Source: Notamacropus eugenii (Eukaryota; Chordata; Mammalia; Diprotodontia; Macropodidae). Taken from it: DNA of 64,000 nucleotides. Every line of letters begins with the position of its first letter. The first letter of the stretch is position 1. Position numbers and translations under genes: made by a program. Under the pieces are notes generated by a model. It was not told the origin of the DNA. It searched no databases and was given only the letters and a program-made list of their open reading frames with translations. This document shows positions 46,986-58,040 of this stretch, piece by piece. The stretch spans positions 278,631,206-278,695,205 of the forward strand of contig NC_092872.1 in the NCBI RefSeq assembly GCF_028372415.1. Reading direction: 5' to 3'.

Positions 46986-47360
46986 AACAAAGAGATTATT
47001 GAGTTGGTGGGGTGGGGGTGAGGGTGGTGTGTGACATGGCTGGACCTCCACTTCAGGAAAATCATTTTAGAGGATGGACTGAAGTAGGGAGAAACTTGAG
47101 GCAGAGAGACCTCAACTCTGCCTCCCAAAAGTTATTGCAATAATCCGGGTGTGAAGTAATGAGGTTCTACACCAGGGTGGGGAGAGTGTCTGAGAAGAGA
47201 AGAGGTTGAGGTATCCTTAACAAGAGATTGGATATGGAGGGTAGTGAGAGGTAATGAAGAGTCAAAGACAATGCCTAGGTCACACACCTGAGTGACTGGG
47301 AGGATGGTGGTGCCCTTAACAGTAATAAGAAATTTGGAGAGAAGGGAGGGCTTGGTGGGG
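46985..47360. repeat. Ancient GA-rich interspersed repeat, family unassigned
   Basis: CAGGAAAATCATTTTAGAGG, AGTTATTGCAATAATCCGG and GAAGTCAAAGACAATGCC type wording. Possible relative of 28690-29045. Confidence 0.45.
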
Positions 47361-47649
47361 AAAGGTGATGCTTTTGCAGTGAAGAGATGAACTACTCCTG
47401 GAAAGGAAGCAGAAGACAAAGACTGGACTTTGATTCTGAAGACTCAGGTTTTGAGTTGAGTTCTACCCGCTACCAGCTGGGACCAGGAAAATCACCAGGA
47501 GCTTCAGTTTTCTTCTGTACCAAATGGAGACAGCACTCTTTGCAAGGTTGTTGGGAAGAAATCATTCATAAAGCATTCTATAAAGAGGGGGCATTAGTAT
47601 GTCAATGCTCTCCTTCCATTTTATTCAACAAATATTTTTTAAGTGCTTA

Positions 47650-48480
47650 GCTGAGGGAAAGAATGTTGAGTTTTGAGTCAAGAAAGATCTGCCTTCAAAT
47701 TCTCCTTCTGATTCACGCAAGGTATGTGACTCTGGGCAAATCAGCTGTCCATCTCTGAACCTCAGTTTCCTCATCTGTTGTAAAAAGGAGATGCTAATAC
47801 ATACAACAGAAGATGGCCAGACATGGTCATAAACCAAGGTCAATGTTCTTCAAGTATTCATGTCTCTTACTAAATGACTGAGATTATCACTGGGGCAGCC
47901 CAAGGCCATGCTGTCTATCTACTTCAAATGTTTTGTGAAGAGAGCATTTTGAAAACCTAAAGGTGCTGTAAAAATTCAAGTCATTTATGCAGAAAACTCA
48001 GGCCATATGGAAGAAAAGGACAATCTCAGGACTCCTTAGAGGCAGAGCAAACTGGAATTCTAGCCACCATATATCATAGCTAAGAGAGGCCTTGGGCATT
48101 ATCTATGAGAGGTGGTGTCACCCAACAGAGGGAGGGTTGAACTTGGAGTCAGAAAGACCGGAATTCAAATCTTGTCTCTGACATTTGCCAGTCACGTGAT
48201 TGGGAAAACTAGTTTACATCTCTGAGACTCCAAAATGGGATAATATCTACCTCACAGACTCAGGATGAGATTCTAAGGTATAGCAAACTCAAATGTGCTC
48301 TCCAAATATCAGCTATCCCACTACTCAACCCCATTTTTTTACTGATAAGGAAACTGAGGTCTTAAGAGGTATAGTGACTCACCCAAGGTCACACAAAAGT
48401 AACAGCAGAGCAGGGATTGGAAACCCAAGCCCTCCAATCGCAAAGTCAGACCTCCTGCCACTCTGCTGCCCATCTAAGCA
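47650..48480. repeat. Cluster of three MIR-like SINE fragments in intron 1 near exon 1
   Basis: 47660-47800 plus (GTGACTCTGGGCAAATCAGC, CCTCAGTTTCCTCATCTG). 48125-48260 plus (TTGGAGTCAGAAAGACCGG). 48330-48475 minus (GATAAGGAAACTGAGGTC, CCAAGGTCACACAAAAG). None recognised at 47820-48120. Confidence 0.6.
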
Positions 48481-48623
48481 GTTCTTGCCCAGATAATTCC
48501 ATTGGGGGTTCCCCAATGGGAGCTCAGCAATGGCACCTTATTCCACGCTCCCAAATCTCCAGGTCTTTCAAGGTCTGATGCTCAGGCACCACGCAAGAGA
48601 TCTAGAGAATTAATGTCACTTGC

Positions 48624-48750
48624 CTTTATTGTCTTCTGAGATCCCACTGGTAGTGAAGAGGAGAGTGAGCAGGGCCACTGTGATTGCTGTCATCAGCAAA
48701 AGGAGGAAAATTAAGAAGATCTCCAGACTGGAGAAGGTGCGCTTGGCCAT
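48624..48750 (-). CDS. ASAH2: ASAH2 exon 1: start codon and membrane anchor
   Basis: Encodes residues 1-42 plus one base of codon 43. It begins MAKRTFSSLE, nearly identical to human MAKRTFSNLE, which fixes the start at 48750. The start context has G at -3 and G at +4. Residues 10-34 form a leucine/valine/threonine-rich helix, the type II signal anchor. An in-frame ATG at 48828 would add 26 residues, but human starts at MAKR, so I reject it. The exon must end at 48624 (AAAG) with GC rather than GT at 48623-48622 (AG|GCAAGT). Only this cut gives phase 1 to match exon 2. Any 5' UTR exon upstream was not identified. Confidence 0.92.
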
Positions 48751-49500
48751 TGCTCTCTTCCAGAACCACAGCAGGAAAACAGGGATCAAGGAAGGAATGT
48801 GGAGGAAATAACAAAAGAGGGAAGTCAATTACAGTCACAAATCAATAAACACAGTCTCCAAGAACCCACCCCTCCTACTAATTGTCTGAGATTCCCAATG
48901 GGGCCAGCATCCTCAAGTTAGTGGATTGAACCTTGCTGTCTGTCAGTTAGCCCATCCAATCACTAAGCATGTATGGGATCTTACTGTGTGTAACCATTGT
49001 GCTAAGCTCTGGGAATGCAAAGAAAGCAAAAACAAGGTCCTGCCCTCAAGGAGTTCACATTCTACTGGGGGAGACGACCTAGCATTTAGCAGAGTTCCTG
49101 GTGCATAAGAGACATTTAATAATATGTGTTGACTCTTGACTAAGATACAAAAAATTCTACATATGGGATATATATATATAGTTTCACTCTAAATGTAAAG
49201 TGTCCATTAAGCTGAGGATACTGCCAATCCATCACAGATTTTGAGCTGGAAGAGAACATAGATGATATCTGTTGTGAACTTTGGGTTGCAAACTCAAACA
49301 TGCTCTCCAAATATCAGCTATCTCAATTATCCAACCTCCTCATTTTGCCACTTAGCAAGCATTACGGAATTTGTGGAATTGTGTGCATGCTAAAACTCTT
49401 AGCCTTCATGGATCACTCAAATTTGGGAACATGCCTGGTACTTGAAACCAGGGTAGACAAAACTCTTTTCAGAATGAACCAGATCCATCTCAGCCCATCT
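48751..49500. other. Region 5' of ASAH2 coding exon 1
   Basis: Includes a copy of the recurring ancient repeat at 48940-49085 (GTGTGTAACCATTGTGCTAA, CCCTCAAGGAGTTCACATTC). I see no CpG island and no clear TATA box, so the promoter is not placed. A noncoding first exon could lie here. Confidence 0.4.
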
Positions 49501-49573
49501 GCTAATCCTTTTAAACAATATTGTCTCACCTCCATGCCTCTGCACAAGACTCCTCTGAACCCCACTCTCCATG
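49500..49573 (+). repeat. L2 LINE, left part
   Basis: ATGCCTCTGCACAAGACTCC then CCACTCTCCATG. It is cut by the LTR and continues at 50178. Confidence 0.6.
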
Positions 49574-50171
49574 TGTTGGGACTGGAAGCTCAATTCCGTG
49601 TGGACAGTCTCGGGCAGGTAAAAGTGGGACTTCTAAATCTTAGAGTCTTACGAGGCCCTCCATGAACAGCGGGGGTTCGAGAAGGTCAGACCGAGCTAGC
49701 TCGGGTATTTCCGCCTCTCCCCCGGAGATACCTGATGGGTGGAGTCTCCCTGCCCTCGAGGTCGTCCCGGATTGGAGCACACCTAGTTACCTAACAGCAC
49801 GGTATTGAGATGCAAACTGTGTGGCTGAAGATTAAGTAGGATTGAGGAAGCCTAAAAGCTCTCTTAGCACGTGTGGAGCCAAAGAGAAAAGTAGGGCTCC
49901 GCTTCTTTTCTTTCCTCTCTCCCCTCCCCCTCTCTCCCCGCTTGTACTTCTACTTCCAATCCCTTAAGCTTAGCCTTCTTAGGAAATCTCCCCCTCTTCG
50001 TCCTAAGAAAGAAGACCCCCTGCACTTGTAACCGAAACCCTGTAATAAAGCTCAACCCCTGTTTGACTCTGGAACGTCCTTTCTCTCATACGTGCATCCG
50101 GCGTGGCCAGCCGAAGACCTGGACAGGTAAGAAAGACTCGGGTAGCCCAATACAGGCCTCTAGGCTTGGCA
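49574..50171 (+). mobile_element. Solo LTR of a class II (betaretrovirus-like) endogenous retrovirus
   Basis: 598 bp, bounded by TG (TGTTGGGACTGG) and CA (GGCTTGGCA), with a perfect 6-bp duplication TCCATG at 49568-49573 and 50172-50177. Six bases is the size class II elements make, and the TGTTGGGA start resembles IAP-type LTRs. An AATAAA sits at 50044-50049. It is CpG-richer than its surroundings. No internal viral genes flank it. The LTR looks whole and fairly young. Confidence 0.85.
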
Positions 50172-50177
50172 TCCATG

Positions 50178-50480
50178 CCTGGAAAGCTTTCCTTTCTCAC
50201 ATCTATCTTTAGAATCCCTGGCTTACTTCAAAGCTCAGCACATGTGCTGCTTACTTTAAGAGACCTTTCCAGTTACTAACAAAACTTTTCCCCAAATTAA
50301 TTTATGAACCTTGTGTTTGTTTATATGCCCCTAAATGTTGTTTCTCCCAATAGAAAGCAATATACTGGGGGGCATAAACTACTTCTTTTTTTTATTTTGT
50401 TTTTGTATTCCCAGCACCTAGAACTATGCTGGAGACATAGTGGGTGTTTGATAAATGCTCACTAGTTGATTGATCCTATC
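50178..50480 (+). mobile_element. L2 LINE, right part and 3' end
   Basis: CATGCCTGGAAAGC, AGAATCCCTGGCTTACTTCA, TATTCCCAGCACCTAGAACT, GATAAATGCTCACTAG, GATTGATC. Confidence 0.75.
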
Positions 50481-51034
50481 CTGGGAGGATTAATTAAAGG
50501 AACTGGGAACTTTTTACTTTCCACTCAGGGACAACCTGAGAATTCCCTTTAAGTATTGCAAGATCCTGTCTCTATTATATAGGTATGGACTATATTGTCA
50601 AAGTACTATCTATAACTTCAAAACCAAAGGATGAACACAACCTGTGAGTAGACTGAGCTGCCTGAATGGGGACCTAGCTAGCTAGGTAACCCATCTCATC
50701 CTCTCTCTTCTGTCTCCCTCTCCTCTTCTTTTGGGGTTTACTGACTAGATGTCCTTCTTTACTTCCTTCCTTCCTTCCTTCCTTCCATCCTTCTGCTTCC
50801 CAAAACCTTAAACCCGGTATACTCTGAAGCCCATAGGGTCAACAAGAATATGTCCCTGCCCAAGCTTCACTTAATTACTGGCTTAGGGTGATTATCAATA
50901 GTAGCAGTTTCTGTTTCCCTCCCAGTTTGATTTAGTTATTTTTTTTTCTCTTTTGCTCATTAAAAGGGCCATTCCCTGACCACTTCTTAAAAAGGCCCAT
51001 ATACTCAATGGGCAATACCTTCCCCTAAGTGAGT
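50481..51034. other. Intergenic DNA, mostly unassigned
   Basis: Only a short (TTCC)n at about 50761-50787 stands out. Confidence 0.5.
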
Positions 51035-51256
51035 AAGTGAAAAGGCCAAGGTCTCCCATTGCATCCTGGGCCATCTCCAGTCATCCTGATGAATATCAGG
51101 TCACTGGACTCAGATGACTCTGGAGGAGAAGTGAGACTGGTGACCTGCACAGCCCTCCTCACTCAAAACAAAGTCAAGTGCAAGTTGTGTCATCATTTCC
51201 CTGATGTCATGGTCTTCTTCGGCAACGAAGGACGAACACAACAACAACAACAATAA
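51035..51256 (+). mobile_element. RTE-related SINE (RTESINE-like)
   Basis: AAAAGGCCAAGGTCTCCCAT, CATCCTGGGCCATCTCCAG, CCTGATGTCATGGTCTTC, AACGAAGGACGAACACAAC, ending in ACAACAACAA. The least degraded of the family copies here. Confidence 0.8.
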
Positions 51257-51294
51257 GTACTACATGTTTGGATCCAGAATCTCAGGTTCCCCCA

Positions 51295-51480
51295 GCTTTA
51301 ATATTTTATGTTTCCCTAGTTACATGCAAAAAAAATTGTAACATTTCAACATTTTTTCTTAAGCTTTGGGTTCCAAATTCTATCCCTCTCTCCATCCTCT
51401 CCAGCCTCCCTGAGATGGCAAGAAATCTGATATAGGTTATACATGTGTAATCATGGGTGATATTTTCATATTAGTCATTT
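51295..51480 (-). mobile_element. Short antisense L1 3' end
   Basis: TTTCCCTAGTTACATGC, CCTGAGATGGCAAGAAATC, GGTTATACATGTGTAATCAT. Same 3' end as 14130-14290. Confidence 0.7.
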
Positions 51481-51499
51481 GGTGGATGAAAACTTGAAG

Positions 51500-51539
51500 A
51501 AATGAAGGAAGGAAGAAGGAAGGAAAGAAAGAAAGAGAG

Positions 51540-51590
<51 letters not shown>

Positions 51591-51592
51591 GA
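51500..51592. repeat. (GAAA)n/(GGAA)n microsatellite
   Basis: GGAAGGAAGAAGGAAGG passing into about 15 AAAG units. Confidence 0.97.
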
Positions 51593-52194
51593 ATATGCTT
51601 TGGTTTATATTCAGACACCAAGGTTAAACTTCATGAAAAATCCCCAGAAGCAGCAATGCCCAAGCCACATACCAAATGATGACATTTGTTAAAAGGATCA
51701 GTGGCCCTGGGGAGATCCAGAAACATGGAGGAGGCTCAGAAGGGTCTTCTCGAGCAAGGGGGCTGCCAGTGTGAGCCCAAAGTCAGCCCTGCTTCAGCCT
51801 TGTTCTTTTCCCACTCACCCTTCCTGCTCCCTGTACTCTGCTACATTGGCCAGCACCTCTGACAACGCAAAAGGATGGCCAAGCCTCCTTCAGAACAGTG
51901 CAGAACCAGAGGTTTGGGAATGAGACCTTGGACTCCTGGTTAGACACAGCCAGGGTCTATTTGAATTCTGCCATTTTCTTTTCTAAGGCAAACATAGGAC
52001 TCTCATTAACACTGGTGGCTGCTGCCATCACCCACATGTAAAACCACATTGAAAACCTCCAGGCTTCTCCTGGTTTCTGACTAGTGAAGAAATCTGAAAA
52101 AGAGACTTCCATGGCCAAGCCACCTCTCCTTTAATTAGGGAGGGCCATTTCCCAGAAAATCCATATGGCTGAATTTCTCCAGGCAGTAGGGTAT

Positions 52195-52375
52195 GGTGGA
52201 GAAAGAGTTGGACCTGGAGTCAGAAAGACCTGGGTTCAAATCCTGCCTGACCTAGTAACTGCTTAATGCTGGGTAAGTCATGTAAGCTTTATGGGCCTCA
52301 GTTTCTTTTCTGTAAAATGAGGCATGTGGACTTAATGCCTTCTAAGGTGCCCTTATAGCTCTAAATCTAGTATCT
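52195..52375 (+). repeat. MIR/THER-like SINE
   Basis: TTGGACCTGGAGTCAGAAAG, CCTGGGTTCAAATCCTGCC, GGGCCTCAGTTTCTTTTCTG. A minus MIR fragment follows at 52440-52600 and another at 52760-52930. Confidence 0.75.
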
Positions 52376-53257
52376 TTCCTCTGTTTCAGAGATCCCAGCA
52401 GTAATGAGGAATGTACCAGCAGTAACGCCAGGTGAGTGTCATAGCTAGGATCAGAGAATGGTAGTGGGACCTCAGAGGTGACCAAGTTCAGCCTCCTTGC
52501 TTCATAGATGAGAAAACTGAGTCAAAAGAGGCAAAATGCTTTCCTGAGACCAAACAGGTAGTAAACGGCAGAGGCAGCATTTGAACCCTGGTCCTAAACC
52601 AGCATTTGTTCTGCTGTCTCACACCAAAATCCTCCCTGGCCACAGTCCTGATTTCTCAAAACAGTCAGATGATACAATGAGATCACATGACAAGCTGGAG
52701 CCCCTGAAAGGAAAAGGAATCCAGCTCAAGTGGTTTCCTCACTACAGAATTAATCCGAGTTCACATTCATGTACCACTTTACATCCATGTTTTCCTACCC
52801 ACCCTGTGAGGTAGGGACTGGCAAGTAATGTGTCCATTTAAGAGCTGAGGGAACTGAGAGGCTCCGAAAGGTTGAGAGATGTGTCCCACATCAGTGGCGG
52901 AGCCGAGACTTGAACCTACACCTCTCCTTAGTACCAGCCCACACTAGGACCCTCTCCACCCTTTCCTTACCCTCCCTTAGTCAAGCACAGCAGGCATTCT
53001 CACCTGAGGGCACTGTCTCTAAGAGTTGGAGAATCCCCCAAAAGCAGGTTCCTAAGAGGATTTCCTCTTGCCCATTCCACACCACTCAGGCAGCAGGTGT
53101 CCCAAGGAGCTGGTCCTCTGCACAGAGTCCAGGCTTTCGAGAGCAAATGAGATCACTTTGGTGCAGGGCTGGACTGCTCCTCACTGTCCTAAGTCTGAAA
53201 GAGCACAAGATAAGGGTGGTGGATAACAGGTGGAACTCTGACTTACCAGGTAGTTTC

Positions 53258-54073
53258 TTTTTTTATTTTTTTTTTTTCAGTTTTGTCATAGGCATTTTAT
53301 TGAACACACCATTAGAAAAATAATCATGGCAGAGACCTTTAGTTCATTCTTCTAATAGGCCTGTTGATGTGGTCTTCCCTGTTACCAGCATCTCCACCTT
53401 CCACAAAGTGTGTAGACTTTTTCTTCATTCCGCCTCTTGCAGAAGATAATTTGAAGGTCCACAGGAAGTTGTTGGCAGCTTTGAAGTGCTTGCCAACAGT
53501 GTAGATCTCATGGATCAAGTCCTCTCCATGTTTACCAAGAGATTTTGCAATAAGGGCATTATCCATCAGGGCAATTCTCTGTTTCTTGATCTTGCCATAA
53601 CCACGTTTATAAATCAAGTCGATCACAGACCCCACGCCATGTGTGGTTCCACAATTCTCAGCATCTTAATGGAAGTCTTGTTAAGCTTAACAAAAGTTAC
53701 ATTGAAGATGTGGTGAAGATGAAGAAGCTGTGTAACACTTTTTGGACCTTTGGGCTAACACCATTGATCCCTCTGATTCTGATCACAAAAGCTAACGTGG
53801 GTTCAGCAGGTACATAGTAGCTGCCAGCTTTTCCTGCCATTCTAGCCAGTCGGATTTCACTTCTGTACATCTGTCTGTACTCCTTGTGACAGGCTTTAGC
53901 TTTTTCATAGATAAATTTTCTTGGTATTTTGTGGAGCTTTTTTATAGCCATCTTCTTCTTCAAGCATTTTGCCTTCAGTATCGCGAAAGTCTTTCTCTTT
54001 TTCAGAAGGGATTCTGGAACGGATGGTAGCTTCTTTTCTTCTGTGCCTGCCATGATTCCAGCCGGAAAAAGAG
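53258..54073 (-). pseudogene. RPL7: Processed pseudogene of ribosomal protein L7 (RPL7)
   Basis: RPL7 is a large-subunit ribosomal protein. This copy is intronless. On the minus strand it has the 5' UTR end (TTTTTCCGGCTGGAATC), ATG at 54053, an N-terminal frame down to about 53700 ([20 protein letters not shown], then [20 protein letters not shown]) and a C-terminal frame 53635-53339 ([20 protein letters not shown] to [19 protein letters not shown]). The polyadenylation signal is at 53301-53296, with a 20-base poly(A) track at 53258-53277. The reading frame is broken at least twice: near 53700-53740 where the LLRLRQIF region is damaged, and near 53630 where part of YPNLKSVNE is lost. Imperfect 12-bp flanks (53246-53257 and 54074-54085, 9 of 12 alike) look like the target duplication. 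Made by LINE machinery. Confidence 0.95.
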
Positions 54074-54504
54074 CCAAGCAGTTCCTTGAACAGGTGACCT
54101 GCAGAAGGATCTTGGCGGCCCAAGGGAACTCTCTCCTACTCTTTGCCAGGAGTTTTGAAGGTTTACTAGCTTAAATCCAAAGGAAAGGTCCTCAAATGAG
54201 TCCCTCACCCAGTCTATGCTGGTTCCTCTTATGAACTCCACCAATAATGAATAACATTTATGTATCAGTTATATCCACAACCTTACTGAATTTCTACCAC
54301 AGCTCTGGGAGGTAGGTGGTACAGTTACTACTGCACCCATTCTACATATAGGCATGAGTGAGGCAGCATGGCATGGAGGAATGATTAAAGGGGAAAACTT
54401 GAGTTCGAGTCCTGTTCCTGGCCAGTCTGCCTGTGTGACCCTGGGGAAGGGGCGTAACCTCTCAGTGCCCCAGGCAGCTTTCAAAGGCTCTAAGCTAGGA
54501 GTTA

Positions 54505-55015
54505 GTTTCTTCTTTTCTGAAGTACATCTGACCTTGCTACTGCTCAAGAAGCCTCCATAGCTTCTTATCACCTCTAGGATAGTTGAACACAAACTTTTCA
54601 TGAGTAGCTAAAGCCCATCATAGTCTAGTTCCAATTTTACTTTTTCATTAGGTTGATATGCCCCGTCATGCATTCTACATTCCACCCCAAACTGACTTGA
54701 GGTTCCCTGGGCACATCCTATCTTCTGCTTCAGGGACCTTTGTCCAGGCTGTACCCCATACCTGGAGTGCTCTCCCTCTTCACCTGCGCTTCTTGGAATC
54801 TCTAATTCCCCGCAAGGGTAATAAGCTCCAGGACCACCTCCCATGAGGAGTCATCAGTGCTCCCTCTGCCCCAAATTGCTTTGTCATACATATTTTGTAT
54901 TTATTTATCTGAATACATTTTCTTTTCACCAGTAGAATATAGACTCCATAAGGGAGTGCCTCTGTGTCCTCAGTGTCAGCACCATGTCTGGTACACAGGA
55001 GATGTTAATCAATGT
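54505..55015 (+). mobile_element. L2 LINE 3' region
   Basis: CATCTGACCTTGCTACTGCT, AGCCTCCATAGCTTCTTATC, CCTTTGTCCAGGCTGTACCC, CATACCTGGAGTGCTCTCC, CAGCACCATGTCTGGTACAC. Confidence 0.75.
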
Positions 55016-55249
55016 ACCTGCTGATCTGCACTGGAAGAGGGATGTCCCACACCAGGAGTTTAATCCACTGATGAAATCCTGGCTATAGATCTCCATCCTC
55101 CGATACTCCTCACATGCCCAAAAGGCAATGGAAAAAGTCCTTAAGTGTGTATGGCTGGAACCAAATAGAGCCAGAGAGGCTGTCCCAAAACCATGAAATT
55201 GGAGAGTGGGGAGGATCTCAAGGGCTCCACCCCCACCCATACACTGAAC

Positions 55250-55490
55250 GAATGCCCTCTGTCACACAGGTCGTGGTGGTGGTCCATTCTCAGCATGGAA
55301 TCCTCCAAAGTCTGGTACCTTCCAGCCGGCAGGGGCCACCCAGTGCATCTTGGCAGAGTTCTGTGGTTGAAGAAGCATCTCCTGACATCCTGCCAAAGCT
55401 GGCCTCTTTGCACCTCTCCCTGACCCTCCCCACTCACACCCCTGTTCCACCTTCTGGGGTCAAACACAACAGCAGCACCACAACAGCAAC
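55250..55490 (+). repeat. RTE-related repeat, family uncertain
   Basis: TCGTGGTGGTGGTCCATTC, GGGGTCAAACACAACAGC, ending ACAACAGCAACATTACAAC. The 178-codon frame over this and the next SINE is not a gene. Confidence 0.45.
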
Positions 55491-55494
55491 ATTA

Positions 55495-55762
55495 CAACAA
55501 CAGAAGCAGCTAGCACTTATACAATATTTTAAGGTTTGCAAAGCTCTTTACAAATATTATCTCATTTTATCTTTACAACAACCATGGGAAATAGGTGTTA
55601 TTGTTGTGCCCATTTTTACATATCAGGAAACTGAGGCAGCTAGAAGTTAAGTGATTTATCCAAGGTCACACAGCTGGTAAGTGTCTGAAGAGGGATTTGA
55701 ACTCAGGTCTCCCTGACTCTGGCCTCAGTCCACTGCTCTATTTAGCTACCTCTGTCCCTAGC
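55495..55762 (-). mobile_element. MIR/MON-like SINE, near full length
   Basis: In plus reading: AAGGTTTGCAAAGCTCTTTA, ATCTCATTTTATCTTTACAA, AGGAAACTGAGGCAGC, AAGGTCACACAGCTGGTAAG, GGATTTGAACTCAGGTCTCC, CCACTGCTCTATTTAGCTAC. The most complete copy in the window. Confidence 0.85.
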
Positions 55763-56234
55763 CTAACCCCTCCATTGCCTTTTTGTCTTGAAGGCTGGTG
55801 TGGGAAGTCTCAGAAGAATGTCCCAGAAAGAAGGTACTCTTGTGCCATGACTAGTCATGTTCACATTGCTGGGGGAGACCAGGGCACTCAACGTAGCCCA
55901 AGGGTTTTTCACAATGAGGGGCTTTGCCTAAAGCCATTGCTTAATACACATCATCATTTCTGTGGGGAAAGCAATGTGGAATCTTGCTGTCATTTGGCCG
56001 TCTTGGTCATAGGCATGGAGAGAGTGAATTATTCATTTGAGGGCACTCATATGTAAGACTGAGCCCACTGAAGCCCACCCTGGTAACTTCTCCTGGTGCC
56101 AAGATGACTCCAGCTTCTCAAAGGCCATGGAGTGGGGATACAAGCTCAGATTGATCTGACAAGCTAGATGCACTTCCAGTAGTGGCCCAGGGATGGAGGA
56201 GGGCTACTACTGAAGAGCACTACTGAAAGAAGCA
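55763..56234. other. Unassigned intergenic DNA
   Basis: A 119-codon open frame crosses 55697-56056, but its start lies inside the SINE and it has no recognisable homology. I see nothing else. Confidence 0.5.
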
Positions 56235-56330
56235 ACTAGGTGGGACAGTGGATAGAGTATTGGACTTGGAGTCAGGAGGATCTGAGTTCAAATCCCACAT
56301 CAGGCACTTAAGAATTTGTGACCCTTTATG
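56235..56330 (+). repeat. tRNA-derived SINE (MAR1-like), 5' part
   Basis: CAACTAGGTGGGACAGTGGA, TAGAGTATTGGACTTGGAGT, GAGTTCAAATCCCACATCAG. Truncated after the B box. A MIR-like minus fragment lies at 56515-56720. Confidence 0.75.
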
Positions 56331-56720
56331 GAATGGAAAGGTTGACATGAAATATTAAATTTATAAACAACCACTGGATGAGAACCTGAGTACTAGAACA
56401 CACTGACATGGTCGTGGTTTTATTCACATGGTATTTCCTTTGTTGGTGCAGATGGCAACCTTCCTTCTCATCTGATGGGATCCATCTCTGTGTCTTCCCA
56501 TAAATCACAGGATCACAGGTTAGATCTATAAGGGGCCTTAGAGGTTGATTCTAACTTCCTCATTTTTCAAGATCCTCAGAACAACCTTGAAAGGTGATTA
56601 TTGTTGCCAAATGAGGAAACTGAGGCTCCAAGATGTTAAAGGATTGAAAGAATCCTAGGTCTTGGAAGTCCAAAGGACCTTGCTTTGCCCCAGTCCAATC
56701 TTCAGACAGGACTTACACAA

Positions 56721-58040
56721 GGCCATGTACCAAGTTCAAGGGTGAAGTAGGATAAGAATCTAAGGTGGCTAACCTCTGGTGCAGTGCTCAGTCACTGCTC
56801 CTGAGCCACCAACCTCTGAGTTCATAGAAATCTACACATTCGATTTCCATCCACTAAATGGAGCAAGCACCTTTCCCAACCTTCAAATCAAGGCCCTTGG
56901 CATAAGACAAGATTTTCTCCCTAATTTGTGAATTAACAATGAAAATTTGTTAATAATGGTGTCACAGGTAACACTGAAAGCATTTGAGCAGTTTCTTCCC
57001 CTTCTCCTCCCAAGACAGATCAAGGCAGAGATACATGAACAATCAAAACAGAAAAATGGAGCTTCCAGGTAACACAGCTATAAAGAATGTGGACATAGCA
57101 AGGGCAACCATATTGCCAAGAGAACACAGAGAGGTGTTTGTCCTAACTTGGACTTTCAGTGACTGGCATGTACAAGAATGCTGCAGCAACAGAGCTTCAG
57201 AATTATGGTGAGAGGTAGGGATAAGAGAAAGCCACTGGAACTAAGGGTGGGTAAAGAAACGTTAGAATAAGACCATATAAAGAACCCAAGAGAAACAGGG
57301 CAGTGGAATGCAGATATGATACTTTCATTTGGGATCTCAGTTCCATCCAGGTTGCTGGAACTCCTTAAGTGATGCTCTATAAGTTTTTGAGAAAACTATG
57401 ACAAAACTTCAGAGGGAAGGGGTCAAAGGATTAGAGACTTAACACATAAGATCAGCACATATCACAATATTAAGCACACAAAGGTTTATTGAATGACCAA
57501 GTTAGGGAAAGGAAAGTCCCCAGAAGGGAGTTTGTAAGTACCATCTTGCTAAAGGGACTCAGATACTAGTTATCCCTTTTCTTTCATAAATCAGTTCTGT
57601 GGTGAATGCTATTGTTAGCCTAAGTGCTTGCAGGGGGCATTGGGGAGACACTTGGAAATATAGGAGTTAGATTCTTACATTTCCAGGGAAAACTCTGGGT
57701 GGGAGCAAAGTCACACTGATTATTTAAAGACTAAACCTGGTCTGTCTGACAAAAAGGTCAGGATCTAACATGAGTTTCATTTGAAATTAGACCTTTCTAG
57801 AAAATATTTGATCTATGGTCCCTGTCGATATAAAGAATAAGCCCTCACCTTTGACTCCTTAACTGCCAATAACACTCAAAATAGAGTAAAAAAATTTAGG
57901 GGAACAGCACAAGAACTCAACCTCTCCAAAAAACTCACACCTATAAAATAATTCTAATAATAACTTATCTGTGTGACCTTCAGAGTAAGTATAGAAAAAA
58001 TACTTAGGCAAAGTGCCTTTTTTTCCAAACTATAAAAGTA
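56721..58040. other. Unassigned intergenic DNA
   Basis: No gene, RNA or clear repeat recognised over about 1.3 kb. Base composition is unremarkable. Confidence 0.45.

Larger units (their letters stand above)
513..48750 (-). other. ASAH2: ASAH2 gene (neutral ceramidase), 3'-incomplete
   Basis: Neutral ceramidase hydrolyses ceramide to sphingosine and free fatty acid at the plasma membrane and in the gut lumen. Seventeen coding exons are visible, joining to 651 in-frame codons. Order in the protein: short cytosolic N-terminus, signal-anchor membrane helix (about residues 10-34), Thr/Ser/Pro mucin-like stalk (43-79), catalytic ceramidase domain from about 80, then the start of the C-terminal Ig-like domain. 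Catalytic residues by alignment to human: nucleophile Ser337 in GDVSP (human S354), zinc ligands His177, His286, Glu523 and Tyr562 (human H194, H303, E540, Y579), and Arg240 (human R257). Every one is offset by 17 residues, matching a shorter stalk. Many N-glycosylation sequons are kept. About 110 C-terminal residues lie off the left edge. There is no internal stop, so this looks like a working gene. Exon calls rest on homology from memory and have no transcript support. Confidence 0.96.

Noticed and set aside
48751-48828. In-frame upstream ATG extending ASAH2 by 26 residues (MTSLFCYFLH)
   Set aside because: Human and other mammalian proteins start at MAKRTF, and the ATG at 48750 has a good start context. 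The extension would put a second hydrophobic stretch before the anchor.
52910-53323. 137-codon plus-strand open frame
   Set aside because: It ends in the antisense poly(A) and 3' UTR of the RPL7 pseudogene and has no recognisable domain.
55114-55650. 178-codon plus-strand open frame
   Set aside because: It runs through an RTE-like repeat and a MIR-like SINE and ends in SINE sequence. No homology or splice context.
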